A stretch of DNA of 64,000 bases from Viola odorata (Eukaryota > Streptophyta > Magnoliopsida > Malpighiales > Violaceae). Position numbers and translations under genes: made by a program. The stretch spans positions 42,225,514 through 42,289,513 of the forward strand of contig OY829537.1 of assembly GCA_963691705.1 (NCBI GenBank). Reading direction: 5' to 3'. The number at the start of each line of letters is the position of its first letter. The stretch's first letter is position 1. Shown here one piece after another: positions 23,281 to 35,941 of the stretch. The notes below the pieces were generated by a model. It worked only from the letters and a program-made list of their open reading frames with translations. It ran no database searches and was not told the origin of the DNA.

Positions 23281-24600
23281 TGACACCTCAATGCCCATCT
23301 ATGACACCTTCCTAGATGAACAATTGTGTCTATCCCATGTTGCTGAATACCCTCAGTTTTCAGAGATTGCTAACTTTTGTGCTTCTGGTTCCTTCCCTGC
23401 AGATTCCACCGCCTCCGAGGGATATAGGATCAGGAAGCAAGCGAGATACTACGTTTGGGACAACCCGTACTTGTGGAAGTATTGCTCAGATCAAATAGTA
23501 TGGCGGTGTGTCACCATCGATGAGGTACCCTCTATCCTCAAGTTCTGCCATACCATGCTTGGAGGAGAACACTTTGGTTCCAAAAATACATCCCTCAAAG
23601 TCTTTGAGGTTGGCTTCTTTTGGCCCTCGATCTTCAAGGACAGTCACATGTATTGTGCAGCTTGCCCTCGTTGTCAGTTGACCGGTAATATTTCTGCCCA
23701 AAATTAGATGCCCCTCACTAATATTCTTGCTTGTGAGATTTTCAATATTTGGGGCATCGACTTCATGGGTCCCTTCCCTAACTCATTTGGTAATATTTAT
23801 ATTTTAGTTGCGATTGATTATGTCTCCAAATGGGTCGAGGCCAAGGCAACCAAAACTGACGATTCTAAGATTGTTGTAGACTTCCTCCATCCAAATATTT
23901 TCAACATATTGCGATACGCACTTCTACAACCACAACGTAGCCAACCTCCTCACCAAATACGACGTCACTCACCACATGTACACAACCTACCACCCATAGA
24001 CCAAGGGCCAGGCTGAGTCGTCCAATTGCGAGATAAAATCCATCATCGAGAAGACTGTCAGTCAATCGAGGAAGGATTAGAGCTTGAAGTTGAACGACAC
24101 TCTCTTGGCCTATCGGACTGCATTCAAGACACCTATCGGTAAGACACTGTTCTGAGTTATCTATGGAAAGTCGTGTCATTTGTCGGTTGAGATCGAGCAC
24201 AAGGCATTATGGGCCATTTGCAAGGTCAATATGGATCTCGATGAATCTAGACGGCATAGACGCCTGCAAATCCATCATCGAGAATGCATTGATCTACAAG
24301 GCCAAGACAAAGGCCCATCATGATAAGTTTCTTTCCCACAAACCTTTGTTATCGGTCAAAAAAAATTATTGTACAACTCTCGGCTTAGAATTTTTGTAGG
24401 TAAACTGAAGTCTAAATGGACCGGCCCTTACCTTGTCACGAAGGTGTATAATCATGGTGCATTCGAGATTCAGAGAACGGACAAAAGCCTCATCTTCAAG
24501 GTCAATGGCCATCGTTGAAAGCCTTTTTATGAAGGGTTCATACCCTTTACAGTTGAAGAAACCAAGGTGGCCGAGCCACTAAGTCAGGAGAAATTTATGC
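23281..24600 (+). pseudogene. Athila-like integrase
   Basis: The zinc region shows H..H with CAACPRCQLTG (about 23655-23690). The core shows [10 protein letters not shown] (first Asp), then [12 protein letters not shown]. The later core ([35 protein letters not shown]) is read in other frames at about 23975-24150 after a frameshift near 23905. The end shows KWTGPYLV and GHR. Several stops are present. It is followed by AGGCAACCCAC and a T-rich tract, as is common after Athila pol. Confidence 0.85.
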
Positions 24601-24639
24601 CACCAACGTCGAGCCTTAGACGCTAAACAAAGTGTTCCG

Positions 24640-25116
24640 TGAGAGGCAACCCACATTTATTACTTATTATTTTCTTTATTTTATTTTATCTTTATTTATT
24701 TTATTCTCTTTTACTATTTTCCCCTTTCTTGATTTTTATTTTTATTTCCTATTTTATTTTCCCTTTTTCATCCCTTTATTTTTTTTCCCTTTTCACCCAA
24801 ATTTTTGTTTCCTTCTCCGTACCACCTTTTCAAATCTTTTTGAAATTCGAACTGCAAATATTTTTTATTCTCTTGAGGAGGATTTTTCGATTGAGTTTTT
24901 TACCTTTTTGGTTGCTATTAGGATTTTATTGGACCATACCAGCGGGACCTATGCGGAAGAGGACAAATAGCTACATAAAAGAACAAAGGCCATGCCTTTC
25001 CTCCTCATCCATTCCACTTCCTCCCTCTCTCTTGCTTTTTCTGCTTTTTGCTTTTCGTCATCTCCCTTCCAGCACACTCCCCTTTATTCACCTCTGTAAC
25101 TTCCTCACCATCCTCA
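24640..25116 (+). other. T-rich/pyrimidine tract between Athila pol and its last ORF
   Basis: Positions 24655-24830 are an almost unbroken TTTTATTTTATTT-type tract, followed by C/T-rich sequence. Open frames here are Phe/Leu low-complexity artefacts. No gene is seen. Confidence 0.6.
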
Positions 25117-26579
25117 ATGACAAGATCGAAGAGAGTTGTTTTCCGCACACCCCGCACCTCTGAGCCACTCCCTCTGGTCCCCACCATCACAGTCGCCGCT
25201 ACGCCACTTTTCGTAGTGACCATGACTCCACCTCCTCTCGTTCCCACATCCAAATCCCCAAAAATCAAAAAAACTTTCTGTTGTCCGCTCACTGGTGGTT
25301 CCGACCCAAGCACCAGCCGCAACTCCAGTCACCACAATTCCACCTCACCCCCTTCTTCATCCACCACTCCTACCCCCATCATCCCCAAACCCACTACCAA
25401 AACTCCAACACCCACTCACACTATCCCTACACCACAACCTTCTCCCACTATGAACTCCGACTCCTCCTCCGGTGAGTACGAAACTGGCTCTTGTGAGATC
25501 AGGCAGGTCTAATGAGTGCTCTGGGTTGGCCGAACAGACGCTAGCCGTGATGATTCTGGCCCAGCCTATGCCTACCACCCCAGCAACCGATACCAAGTCC
25601 TCTTTTGGGGAATATGAGATAAATACAGCGGAGGGATCAGACAAAAAAGAAGACAATAATATCGAGCCTATCGCTACCCCCTTGCCTACCATGACGGCCG
25701 CTACTGGAGCCTCAATTTTTGTGCCTCCTGTCGCCTCCAGCGTGGTGGTCGATGATGTCATAGAAATCAGTGAGGGGGATGATATTGATGAAGGGGATGA
25801 GTAGGATGATGACGAGGGGGATGACGATAGCGAGGACCCAACAGTCAAGACCCTGGTAAAGGAAGATTAGGAGTCTGGTGACTCCCTGGAGATAACCGGA
25901 TTAGTACTCGCACCATCTAGCATACCGATGAGCAGGTGCAGGACATTGCATGAGCGTAATGTGCAGCTGCTATCATACGATGAAGAAAAAGAGGTTGAGG
26001 ATGAGAAGGAGATCCTCTGGTTCGGAAGAAAAGGAAGGCCCCTGTCAATACACCATCACCATAGAAGCTGCAGAAATTCACCGTTACCACCACTATGACC
26101 ACCAGCAAAGGCAAGACGCCCATCTCTACTCCAACACCCCACTCTACTCGCGACAAGGCCAAGATGTCCACGCCTCTATCCCAAGTAACCCCTGATCTAT
26201 CTCGTTTGCACTCTTGGCTCGATTTCCATGACAAACATGATCTAGATAAACTAAGTGCATTGACCCCTAAAGGCCACAAGATCATTGACCCCTCTTTGCA
26301 CATTCTATACCACTTTCTAGTCATTACCTTCACAACTAAGTTAAATTCTTCTAGCCGACTCACGGTGCATGAGCTATTCTTTTTATGGTGTGTGTATTAT
26401 GGCCACAAAGTGAACCTTCGGTATTGGGTAGCCTCTGAATTGCATGTTGCCATCACAAACTATAGGAATCATATGCTTGGCTCCTTGAATATCTTGCTTG
26501 CCGTTAAGACTATATCTTTTCAAATTGCTGGATGTGATCTCTTTTCACCCATTGATTTTAAATGGCTTGACATCCATAC
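25117..26579 (+). pseudogene. Athila ORF-like protein, 5' part (split by element C)
   Basis: It starts at ATG 25117 with MTRSKR and a Pro/Ser/Thr-rich region. It breaks at 25510, continues in another frame as an acidic region (about 25514-25860), then from about 26095 reads a globular part with LTVHELFFLWCVYYGHKVN and a GSLNILLAVKTISFQIAGCDL block. These resemble the putative plant transposon protein/ATHILA ORF-1 type domain. The frame is cut at 26580 exactly where an LTR begins and resumes at 35942. Confidence 0.65.
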
Positions 26580-26903
26580 TGATGCGATCATGCCTACCTT
26601 GTAGCTTGAAGAGCAAGATATGGCGCCAAGAGGGCGAATCATAAGGAGCATGGCCAAGATAAGCACCCTATAAATTGAGGCTAAGATAAGCAAAGAAGTG
26701 TTTCAACCCGAAGGTCGGACACTCATGATGATCGCACACCATGTCGGAGGCTAAGAATCGAGCTCGAAGCCATCAAAAGACAAGTTTAGCAATTTCTGAA
26801 GCGAAGCTAACAACATACCGTTAAGCCACTAACGGTATACCATTAGCATCTGGAATATTTCAGGAAATTCTGAAGCGAAGCTAACTGCATACCGTTAAGC
26901 CAC

Positions 26904-26919
26904 TAACGGTATACCGTTA
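26904..26919. repeat. Palindrome TAACGGTATACCGTTA in U3
   Basis: Perfect 16-bp palindrome, with related half-sites at about 26817-26850, 26888-26900 and 26986-27005, upstream of the TATA motif. Confidence 0.7.
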
Positions 26920-27055
26920 ATCGCTAGAATATTTGGGAAGATTTTTGGGAAATTAAGAAACGAAGTTAATGGCAAAATGTTAAGGCCTTAACGGTAAACC
27001 GTTAGTCCCAGACCTATTCTTGAGAATTGCCCTAAAACCCCCTTTTTGCAACTTG

Positions 27056-27064
27056 TATAAATAG
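27056..27064 (+). promoter_or_regulatory. LTR TATA box
   Basis: TATAAATAG lies about 70 bp before the GAATACTCCTCCC block shared by the LTRs of this group. The 3' LTR has the same motif at 35477-35485. Function is inferred from position. Confidence 0.55.
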
Positions 27065-27561
27065 CTAGACGTTTTTCTTTTCTTCCTTAGTTTTTGTCCA
27101 GTGTTTATTTCTAGAGTTCAGAATACTCCTCCCTCTAAACACCTTAAACTCACCTTGTGAGAATCAAGCCTAGAAGACTCCTTGATTCCTAGCAAGTAAA
27201 AACCCTTTTGTCTTCATCTCTAGTTTGTTACTGCTGATATTCATAAGAACTTCTAGGTTTTTGTGTGTTGATTGAATATTCTGGATTCCCATTGGTGTAT
27301 CATTAAATATAAGTTTTATTTAGTTGTTTATTTATTGATCCATCATTTCTTATTGAGTTTCCATCCACAATCCATCATTGTTTGCTCTGTTTTTCTGTTC
27401 TTCCTCTCTCGCTAACATCTCACTACGCCTCTATCTTTATCTCTCCTTGATTCTTCTATTTTCCTCTTGCAATCGATTGGGTTTTGTGTAAAAACTCAGC
27501 TAGGTCTAATTATCCAAATTTCACACATTCCAACTCATTGAAAAGAGCTTGGATCGTATCA

Positions 27562-28595
27562 AGTGCTGGCGGAGCTTTGCTGCCTTGAGTTGTTTAGTTT
27601 GGCTATTTGTTTTCTGTCAAAATCGATGCAAAATTTCTATCAAGAAATCACTTTTATTGTGTCTTAAACATGTTTCTTGAGTTTTCTGAGTTTTTTGTGA
27701 AGATTTTAAGCCATTTGAGCATCAAATTTTAAAGTTGCAAATTTCCAGATTTTGGTGTTCTTGGTGTTCATCAAGTTGATAACTTTTTCACTGCTTTTCA
27801 ATCGAGATTTCTTTTTCCTTCTCGGTTGAAATTTGTTGTGTTGCGTCTTAAAAAGTGTTTAGAGTCAAGAGTATTTCATTTCCCATTTGTTTTCCCATTC
27901 CATAAGCAAAATTTGAATTTTTCAACTAAGAACATTTAAAGTGTTCTTGAGAATTCTTGAGCTGGTTGAGGGAAATTTTGTGTTTGATCCATTCCTATCA
28001 TCTTTTTTCACTTAATTTGTGTTTTAGAATCGGAAAAAAATAGTTTTATACCTTTGTACTCATTCACTTACACAAATTACCTCTTTTGGTGAAACAAGAA
28101 AAATCACAAAAGAACAGTTGTACTTTTCTTCTTTTGGTTCCAGTAGCTGAAACTTGTAGAGACAGAAATCCTGTGATGAAAAAGAAACAAGGATAAAAAA
28201 AATTAAATGTTTCTTGTGAGTGAAAAGTGAGAAATCAAAAAGAAAGAAAAGAAAGATTGAGCGGATTTATTTCTTGTTTAAACCACAATTTAAACCTTTC
28301 AGTTCTTGAGTCTGTCTTTGCATTGCAGTTTTCAATTCTTTGCCTCCTTGAGTCTAATATTTGTGTGCTTTTCTTGTTGAGGCTTGCGGTGGTTATTTTG
28401 GATGAAAGGATTGATACATAGTAAACTTTCGAATCACGCAACCTTATGCGCATGACTTGTAAACACAAATTTGGAACCAAGAATTGAGGGACTTTGTGAG
28501 AACAATTTTTACGAGTGCTTAAACACGAGAGTAAACACGTGAGGGAGAGAATTTTCACTAACATTTGCTACGTGTGTAGGTACAAAATTTTCATT
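27562..28595 (+). other. Leader of element C with non-standard primer-binding-like site
   Basis: Directly after the LTR comes GTGCTGGCGGAGCTTTG, similar to TGGTAGCGGAGC beside the LTRs of elements E and F, so it is probably the primer-binding site of this family. It does not match a common plant PBS exactly. The remaining leader is T-rich and non-coding. Confidence 0.55.
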
Positions 28596-29225
28596 ATGTC
28601 CTACGAAAGTGTTGTATGGGACAATGACGCCAAATCTAATGAGGCGAGTAGTTCCTTGTTTCCTTTATGTTAGCACAAGGAAAGCCAACCGAGGCTCCTA
28701 TTGGTCTGGTAAATCCTAAAATCGTGGTATTCAAGCCACGTGACGAGCCAAATAAGGATCTTGTCACATGCGAGACTGAATTGGAGGGGCATGACAATGA
28801 TGATGTGTATGGTAAAGACAAAAGGGTGGCCAACTGAGGCTTTCCCAATATCCTTACCACGGGTCCTTGAGGACGAAGCGTTGCCACGAGCCAAATCAAT
28901 TCCGAAGCACATGCCTTTGTGCTTAGAGACCTCCAGACCTAAGATTACGATGCCCAATTCCAAAGCAGTCATGCCACTAGGCCGCCGTAAGGCCGTGGTC
29001 CTCATCATACCATTAACCCTGCAACTAATAGTATGTCATTAGTCCCTAACAGCACGCCGTTAGTTACTGGTAAGAGAGTGTCACACCAAGGAAAAGGTAC
29101 TTCCACCACCAATGATCAAACCTTAATTCCTCACCTACAAGCCCGCACTACTCCCTACCATGAGCGTGAATTCTATGAAGATTTGTATGAAGAAACAAAT
29201 TATGATTTTGATGATCATGAGGAGC
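28596..29225 (+). pseudogene. gag N-terminal part of element C
   Basis: It starts ATGTCCTACGAAAGTG and shows the FMLA(Q)GK-like, DEPNKDLVTCETE and HEREFYEDLYEE regions, with frameshifts/stops at about 28668 and 28836. The block at 29010-29065 contains palindrome-like motifs (TAATAGTATGTCATTAG, CACGCCGTTAG). It is cut at 29226 by a solo LTR. Confidence 0.6.
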
Positions 29226-30025
29226 TGATACGACACGCATTGGATTCTTGTTTGTAAGCCAAAATGTGAAGCACTTGGGGAGGACCTAGCCTTGCGTTTT
29301 TCACACACAACAACAAGAAATACACACAAGAAAATATGGAGGAAAGGATGGAGACACGCAGTGGAAATAATGAACGAAATTTACCCGGGTAAAGGTGGAT
29401 GAGATGAGAGATGGAAGCTTGAACAATTAGAGATTGTTCACACGGGTACAAATATATTGTAAGACACGGTTACAAATATATTGCTCTCAAATGAACAAAA
29501 ATATTGCTTCAAATATAATACACGATTGTTCACGCAAGTGAAGTAATAACGATTACACAAAGGTGAACACTTGTTGTTTTACTTGCAAAGAATCAAGGTG
29601 TCTTCAGACCTAATTCTTACAAGGGGAGTTTACATCTATTTAAGGGGAGGAGTATTCTCTAACTCAAGCAATAAACACTCAACATAAACTGTCTGAAATA
29701 AGAAGAGAAGTAGCTATTTATACTACTACACAAAATGAGCTTAAAAGTCCTCAAAACATGCATTTTTGCATTTTTTTGCCACAGCTAACGGTATACCGTT
29801 AGTGTGCTTAATGGCATGCTATTAGCTTCGGTTTCCAAAATCCAAAAATTTCTCCAAATGTCATTTTGCTAATGGTATGCCGTTAGTGCATGTCGTTAGC
29901 TTCGACCTCTAAAATGGTTGAAGTTGCGGGTCTCACCCAGGGTCGGAGATAGGTGTGTGCACATCTCTCGGCCTCCGAATATGTGCTCATTCATCACCAT
30001 GATGAGGCTAGGTGTGATCGTATCA
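29226..30025 (-). mobile_element. Solo LTR in gag of element C
   Basis: It is the duplicate of 184-983, at the same position in gag and with the same ends (TGATACG...CGTATCA on the plus strand). Its presence in both copies dates the segmental duplication after this insertion. Confidence 0.82.
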
Positions 30026-31069
30026 AGAACGAGAGCACTTCAATAAGGGGAAAAGCGGAGGGTTTCAAGAGCCACGGTTTGATGACAACTTGAATAACAT
30101 TAAGGTACAAATTCCAACCTTTGAGGGAACCACTAATCCTTCTAAATATATTAAATTGGAGGGCAAAATTCAGCGTATTTTTAATTGCCATCAATATTCG
30201 GAGGGTAAGAAGGTGAAGCTAGCCACGATGAAATTTGATGGTTATGTCGTGAGTTAGTGGAAGAAAGTGTGTAAGGAGAGGCATGGGGCAAGAACAATCC
30301 GAACTTGGGAAGAGATGAAGCAAGTAATGAGAGAAAGATTTGTGCCATCATTCTATAAGCGGGACTTGCAAAACCGATTGCAAGGTCTCAAGCTAGGGAT
30401 AAAGTCCGTGGGAGACTACTAAAATGAGCTTAAATCTCTCCTCATCCAAACCGACACCCATGAAGATGAAGAGGTAACTATGGCTAGATTTTTGAATGGT
30501 GTGAGTGATAAGATTAAGTATAAGCTTGAACTGCGGGACTTTGAACATTTGCAACCCATGTTACACTATGCCTTCAAGGTGGAAACCCATGAAGTAAGCA
30601 AGAGAAGGAAGCAGCCTGCACCTAACGGTATGTCGTTTAAGCCAAACAACATGTTGTTAGCCTCTAGTTTCTGAAACTCCAACAATTCTTTATCTCCTTC
30701 TAAACAGTCATGGAAGCCCTACCAAAAAGACCTACCCCCAAACACAACACCAACATCAAAACCATATACACCTTACCCCAAAAATACCCCTCCTAACCCT
30801 TCACCTAAACCACCAAACAACCCTACTTCCAATCCCCCACTTAGAAAGCATTCCTCCAATATCGAATGCTTTAGATGCCACATGAGAGGGCACATTTCAT
30901 CTGAGTGCCCTAACCGTCGTGTGATTATCATCCGGGAAGGGATGTATGAGAATAAAAGTGAGGGAGAAGAGTTGCCTAGTAATGAGGTTTGTGTTGAGGA
31001 GGTAGATATAAGGAGTAGTGATGAGGAGGAGATTAGCTCAGTTTTGGCAATGACTTTAGTTGTGCGGAG
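30026..31069 (+). pseudogene. gag core and zinc knuckle of element C
   Basis: Duplicate of 984-2027 with the same three in-frame stops. The CCHC knuckle is at about 30867-30908. A few substitutions distinguish it (for example near 30294 and 30376). Confidence 0.85.
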
Positions 31070-32177
31070 TGATACAATCCTAGTTGCCTAGGTACGTAAC
31101 AAGTAATTTCCCGATCTAGTTCGAGGCTTGGATTTCAATGGGCAAGATAAATAACTCAACGAGTACGAGCTTAAGCCTGAAGACAACCTGTGCTAAGCAA
31201 CCTAAGCTAAACAATTGAGGTTCTTGACTCGGATCCCTAACCCTCTACTCGACTTGGAATAGCAACCTAGGTGAAACGAAACAGTGGTGGTTTGAACTCT
31301 AGGTCTTTTACTTGCAAATCGACTTAAGCATTCGGACTTAAGAAGTAACAAGGCTCACATGTGAACAATTTGAGAAAATCCTCTCTGAATTTAATTGATA
31401 AAAAGCTTAATTTACAAAGAGCACAAAAGGCTTTATATATAGGCAAAGCGCCTAGTACTAGTTTAACTATAACTATAAGTTCTAATATGAGTAGGAATAA
31501 AAGTCCTATCTAATAAATAACTCTAATAGCTTAATAAACTAAATAATAAATACTTAATTAAGTTCCAGAATCTTCAGAATTCTAATCGCACGAATGGACT
31601 CCAAGATGGGCCGCTTCCTCCAAGTCGGGCTTGGCCAAAATGTCCACCCACACTAACTTTTGATTCGCTCATCCGATTGGGCTGAAACTTGTCCCAAACA
31701 AAATCTAACACCCAAAAATAGTAGGAGGGTGCTCCTCTTCCAGGTCCGAGCCTGACTGGTCTAACGAATGGTCGTTGGTGTTGATAGACGCATCCGAAAA
31801 CCCTAATCTGACCGTCATAATGTCTCCATGAACCAACTCGTAAACGACTCGTGCGTTTGGCCTGAAATTTGGACAGTAACTCCCTGAGATCCCAAATGGT
31901 CTTGTATTTTTTCCAGGGCTGGTACAAATTATCATATGCCCAAGGTGGCTCAAAGGTCAATCTCGCGGACGCATATGGTGCACGTTTGGGTCGCGCCTTA
32001 CGCCAAGACTCTCTCCCTCGTAGCATAGCCTCCCCTACGTGTGCCTTGACTCTGTGAATAAGTTATGTCAACCTTATGTGCTTATCTTTACCTCGCGCTC
32101 GCATTCTTGGCTTGATGGGCGGTATGCGCACGCCGTGCGCATGCGGTGCACTAGGGTTTATGCGAGGATTCACATCA
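31070..32177 (-). mobile_element. Solo LTR (1108 bp) in element C
   Basis: Duplicate of 2028-3135, with the CGGAG target duplication at 31065-31069 and 32178-32182. Confidence 0.9.
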
Positions 32178-32182
32178 CGGAG

Positions 32183-32632
32183 GAGTATGCACATGCCAAG
32201 TTGGAGGCCGTATGTGATGAGCATAGGGAGAACCTCTTTCATTCTTGTTGTGAGGTAAGTGGCAAGATTGTTTCTATGATTGTTGATAATGGTAGTGTTG
32301 TAGATGCCGTGAGTCATATCTTGGTGAGCAAGCTGAATTTGCCAATGACACCGCATTCTAAGCCTTATTCACTCCATTGGTTTAATGATGATGGGGAGGT
32401 TAAGGTCAAGGAGCAAGTTCTTGTAAGTTTCAAGATGGGTAGGTATGAGGAAGAGCGTTTGTGTGATATAGTACCGATGGGTGCTAGCTATCTCCTCTTT
32501 GGTCGCCCATGGAAATTTGATAGGAACTTGATTCATGATGGGCACACCAACAAAATTCAGCTTACACACCGCGGTAAGAAATTTAGCATTCCACCTCTCT
32601 CACCATCTCAAGTCCGTGAGGACCAAAGGTAA
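32183..32632 (+). pseudogene. Protease region of element C
   Basis: Duplicate of 3141-3590. It retains the VDNGS active-site motif and the LLFGRPWKFDR block, and differs at a few codons (for example FND(Y/D)GE). The charged spacer 32633-33031 follows. Confidence 0.75.
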
Positions 32633-33031
32633 ATGGAAAAGGCTAGCGCCAAGTTCCATATAGTGAGAAAAATTGAGAGAGAAGAGTGGAGAGAAGAAAG
32701 TAAGTTGAAAGTGTAAAACAAGCCATGAAAAATGTAAGCATGGTAATGGTTGTTAGCAAGAGCAATTGCGTGGGGAAAAGAGTGGAGAGAAAAAAGGAAA
32801 GGGAGAGCAAAACACACGCCATGAAAAGAGCAAGCATGGTCAAGAGGGTGAGCTTAAATCATTGAGTGTGTTTGCAGAGGGAAGGGATGTGAGGCATGCA
32901 TTGCATTCTAACAAAATGTGCCTTGTACTTAGGTACAAAGCACATTGCTTAAATGTTGACTCTAATCTTTCTTCCCTACCTAGTCCACTTGTTTCACTTT
33001 TGCAGAATTTGAGGATGCATTTCCAAAGGAG

Positions 33032-34267
33032 ATGCCAAGTGGGTTACCACTCATCCGAGGCATTGAACACAAAATAGACCTCATTCCGAGATCCGCGTTG
33101 CCTAATAGACCGGCCAATCGATACAATCCCCAAGAGACCAAAGAATTACAGGGACAAGTAGATGATCTCATGAGCAAGGGTTACGTCTGGGAGAGTATGT
33201 CACCTTGTGTCGTACCCGTCATACTTGTGCCAAAGAAAGATGGTATTTGGTGGATGTGTGTAGATTGTCGCGCCACCAACAAGATCACCGCAAGGTATCG
33301 TCATCCCATTCCACTCCTTGATGATATGTTGGATGAGTTGAGTGGCAGCAAGGTTTATTCCAAAATTGAGTTGATGAGTGGGTCCCATCAAATAAGCATG
33401 CACGAAGAGGACAAGTGGAAAACCGCATTTAAAACCAAACACGGTTTGTGTGAATGGATAGTAATGCCTTTCAGCCTCTTTAATGCACTTAGTACTTTCA
33501 TGCGATTAATGAATCATGTCTTGCATGAATTTATTGAAATGTATGTGGTTGTGTATTTTGATGATATCTTAATCTATAGTCGTTCACTTGATGAGCATGT
33601 CACACACTTGCGCACCGTGTTTACGAAGCTATCTAAATGTGAATTTTGTTTAGATAGTGTGCATGTCCTTGGTTTTGTGGTGAGTGTAGGAGGAGTTCAC
33701 ATGGATGACGAAAAAGTGAACGCCATCAAGGAGTGGCTGCAACCTAAGAACGCAAGTGAAGTTAGATCCTTCCACGGTTTAGCTAGCTTCTACCGGTGCT
33801 TTGTACCAAATTTCTCCACCATTGCCACACCACGCAATGAACTAACCAAGAAGAATGTGACTTTTGAGTGGGGTGCAAGACAAGAGGAAGCCTTCCAAGA
33901 GCTTAAGGGATGCCTCATGTGTAGCCATATTCTTGCACTTCCCGACTTCAACAAGGCTTTTGAGCTTGAGTGTGACGCTAGCAGCATCTGCATTGGAGTC
34001 GTGCTCACCCAAGAAGGACGCCCCATCACCTATTTTAGTGAGAAGCTCAATGGTGTCCAACTCAACTACTCCACCTACGACCGCAAGTTATATGCGCTTG
34101 TGAAATCCTTGATGGTGTTGGAGCACTACCTTTTCCCGAGTCAATTTGTCATCCACACCGACCATTTGAGCCTAAAATTCCTCCAAGGACAAGCGAAGCT
34201 CAACAAGTGGCATGCTAAGTGGATGGAGTTCATTGAAGCATTTCCTTACACCATCAAGTACAAATAA
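33032..34267 (+). pseudogene. RT-RNase H of element C (411 codons open)
   Basis: It has the same protein sequence as 3990-5225, including the KIEL change at the first catalytic Asp and an intact YFDD box. Preservation of an identical open frame in the two copies reflects recent duplication rather than selection. Confidence 0.88.
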
Positions 34268-35009
34268 GGCAAGGAAAATGTGGTTGTCGATGCACTCTCA
34301 AGGAGGTGCATGCTAATTTCCTCTTATCGTGCGCTTGCATTGCTCAACTATTCTTTCAACATATCGTGCGCTTGCATGGCATGCCTAGGAGCATTGTGAA
34401 TGATCGAGATACCAATGTTTTGAGTCATTTTTTGCGTACATTGTGGTCCCAACTCGGTACTAAACTTCTCTTCTCCACTACTTGTCATCCTCAAACGGAT
34501 GGACAAACGAAAGTGGTTAATAGGACTTTAGGGTCGTTACTATGAGTCTTGAGTGACGCACACGACACTAGATAGGAGGATAGCGTTGCTTTGATTAAAT
34601 TTGCATATAACCATGCACATCATTTTACCATTGGTTTTTCTCAATTTGAGGTGGTATAGGGGTTTCAACCCCTAACCCCTCTTGATCTCTTACCTTTTTC
34701 ATTGAGTGTGCTTAAGTGTGTAGATGGCAAAACCAAGACAGAAGAGGTCAGGAAGTTGCACGAGCAAGTATGGAAGAACATCGAAACAATAAACAAAAGA
34801 GTGGCCAATAAGCGAAACAAGGGCAAGACGCCTACATCTTTTAAGCCGGGATAATGAATTTAGTTTCATTGGCACAAGGATAGATTTCCTCAACAACGGC
34901 AAGGGAAATTGAGCCCCTGCGCCGACGGACCTTTTGAAATCTTTCACCGAATCAATGACAACGCTTATATCCTTGATTTAACTCTTTATAATGCAGAAAG
35001 AGGAGCTGA
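34268..35009 (+). pseudogene. Integrase remnant and pol tail of element C
   Basis: It carries the same deletion as copy A but continues further: [28 protein letters not shown] (the catalytic Glu of GQTE is Lys), a frameshifted core, HWHKDRFPQQ, and GPFEIFHRINDNAYILDL. A deletion then joins directly to a purine-rich run (GCAGAAAGAGGAGC, about 34993-35006) in front of the 3' LTR, a plausible polypurine tract. Confidence 0.8.
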
Positions 35010-35941
35010 TGATGAGATCACGCCTACCTTAAAGCTTGAAGAGCGAGATATAGCGCCAAGACGGCTAATCACAAGGAGCATGGCTAAGAAGATCACTCTA
35101 TGGATTGAGGCCAAGATGAGCAAGGATATGCTTCCAGACGAAGGCCGAACACTCAAGATGATCGCACACCATGTCGGAGGCCAAGAATCGAGCTTGGAGC
35201 CATCAAAAGACAAGTTCAGCAATTTCTGTTCAGTAGCTAACGACATACCGTTAAACCCCTTAATGATATACTGTTTGTCTCTGGAATATTTTGGGAATTC
35301 TTAAGCAAAGTTAACGGCATACTGTTAAGGCCCTTAATGGTATACCGTTAGCCTCTGAAATATTTTCGAGACTTTAGGAATGAAACAAATGGCATACTGT
35401 TAAGGCCCTTAAAGGTACACCGTTAGTCTTAGATCAGTACCCGAGAATTGCCCAAAAAAACTATGTTTGCAACTTCTATAAATAGCTAGACTTTTTTCTT
35501 TTCTTGCTCAGTTTTTGTCAAGTGTTTATTTCTAGAGTTGAGAATACTCCTCCCTTTAAACACCTTATGCTCACCTTTTGTCTTCATCCTTTTCATTTGC
35601 TATTTTAGCTGATATTGGTAAGAACTTCTAGGTTTGTGCGCTTGATTGGATATTTTGGATTCCTATTGGTGGATGATTAAATACAAGTTGATTTTGTTGT
35701 TTTGTTGTTGATTGATGGTTTCTTATTGAATTTCTATCTGCAATCCATCTGTTTAATTTTCGATTTTGTTGTTCTTCATCTCTCTCTCTCTCCGCTATGT
35801 TTCCCCTCTCTCTCTTTCCTTTTTCACGATTCTCTTATTTTCTGTTTGCAATCGATTGGATTTTGTGGGATAACTCGAGCTAGGTCCAATACTCAAAGCT
35901 TACACGTTCTAGCTCATTCAAAAAGAACTTGGATCATATCA
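35010..35941 (+). repeat. 3' LTR of element C
   Basis: It starts TGATGAGATC and ends GGATCATATCA. The coding tail PRRLITRSMAKKITLW and MIAHHVGG lies inside the LTR, and U3 has decayed palindromes at 35235-35430. A TATA motif (TATAAATAG) is at 35477-35485. It differs from the 5' LTR at many positions and by small deletions. Confidence 0.82.

Larger units (their letters stand above)
26580..27561 (+). repeat. 5' LTR of element C
   Basis: It starts TGATGCGATC and ends GGATCGTATCA. The first part still resembles the pol tail (LTR and polyprotein end overlap in this family). U3 holds several TAACGGTATACCGTTA palindromes (26815-27005), a TATA motif at 27056 and an R/U5-like region. Confidence 0.82.
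26580..35941 (+). mobile_element. Full-length Ty3/gypsy element C (two LTRs, decayed)
   Basis: A 5' LTR (26580-27561), leader, gag, protease, RT-RNase H, deleted integrase and 3' LTR (35010-35941) occur in order. Flanking 5-mers CATAC (26575-26579) and GATAC (35942-35946) are an imperfect target duplication. The two LTRs differ at many sites, so the insertion is old. It sits inside the last ORF of the Athila-like element. Solo LTRs at 29226-30025 and 31070-32177 inserted into it later. Confidence 0.85.

Noticed and set aside
24632..25163. Phe/Leu-rich open frames resembling membrane proteins
   Set aside because: They are translations of a T-rich tract between Athila pol and its last ORF.
25357..25848. 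Ser-rich 163-codon minus frame
   Set aside because: It is a shadow of the Pro/Thr and acidic region of the Athila-like ORF on the plus strand.
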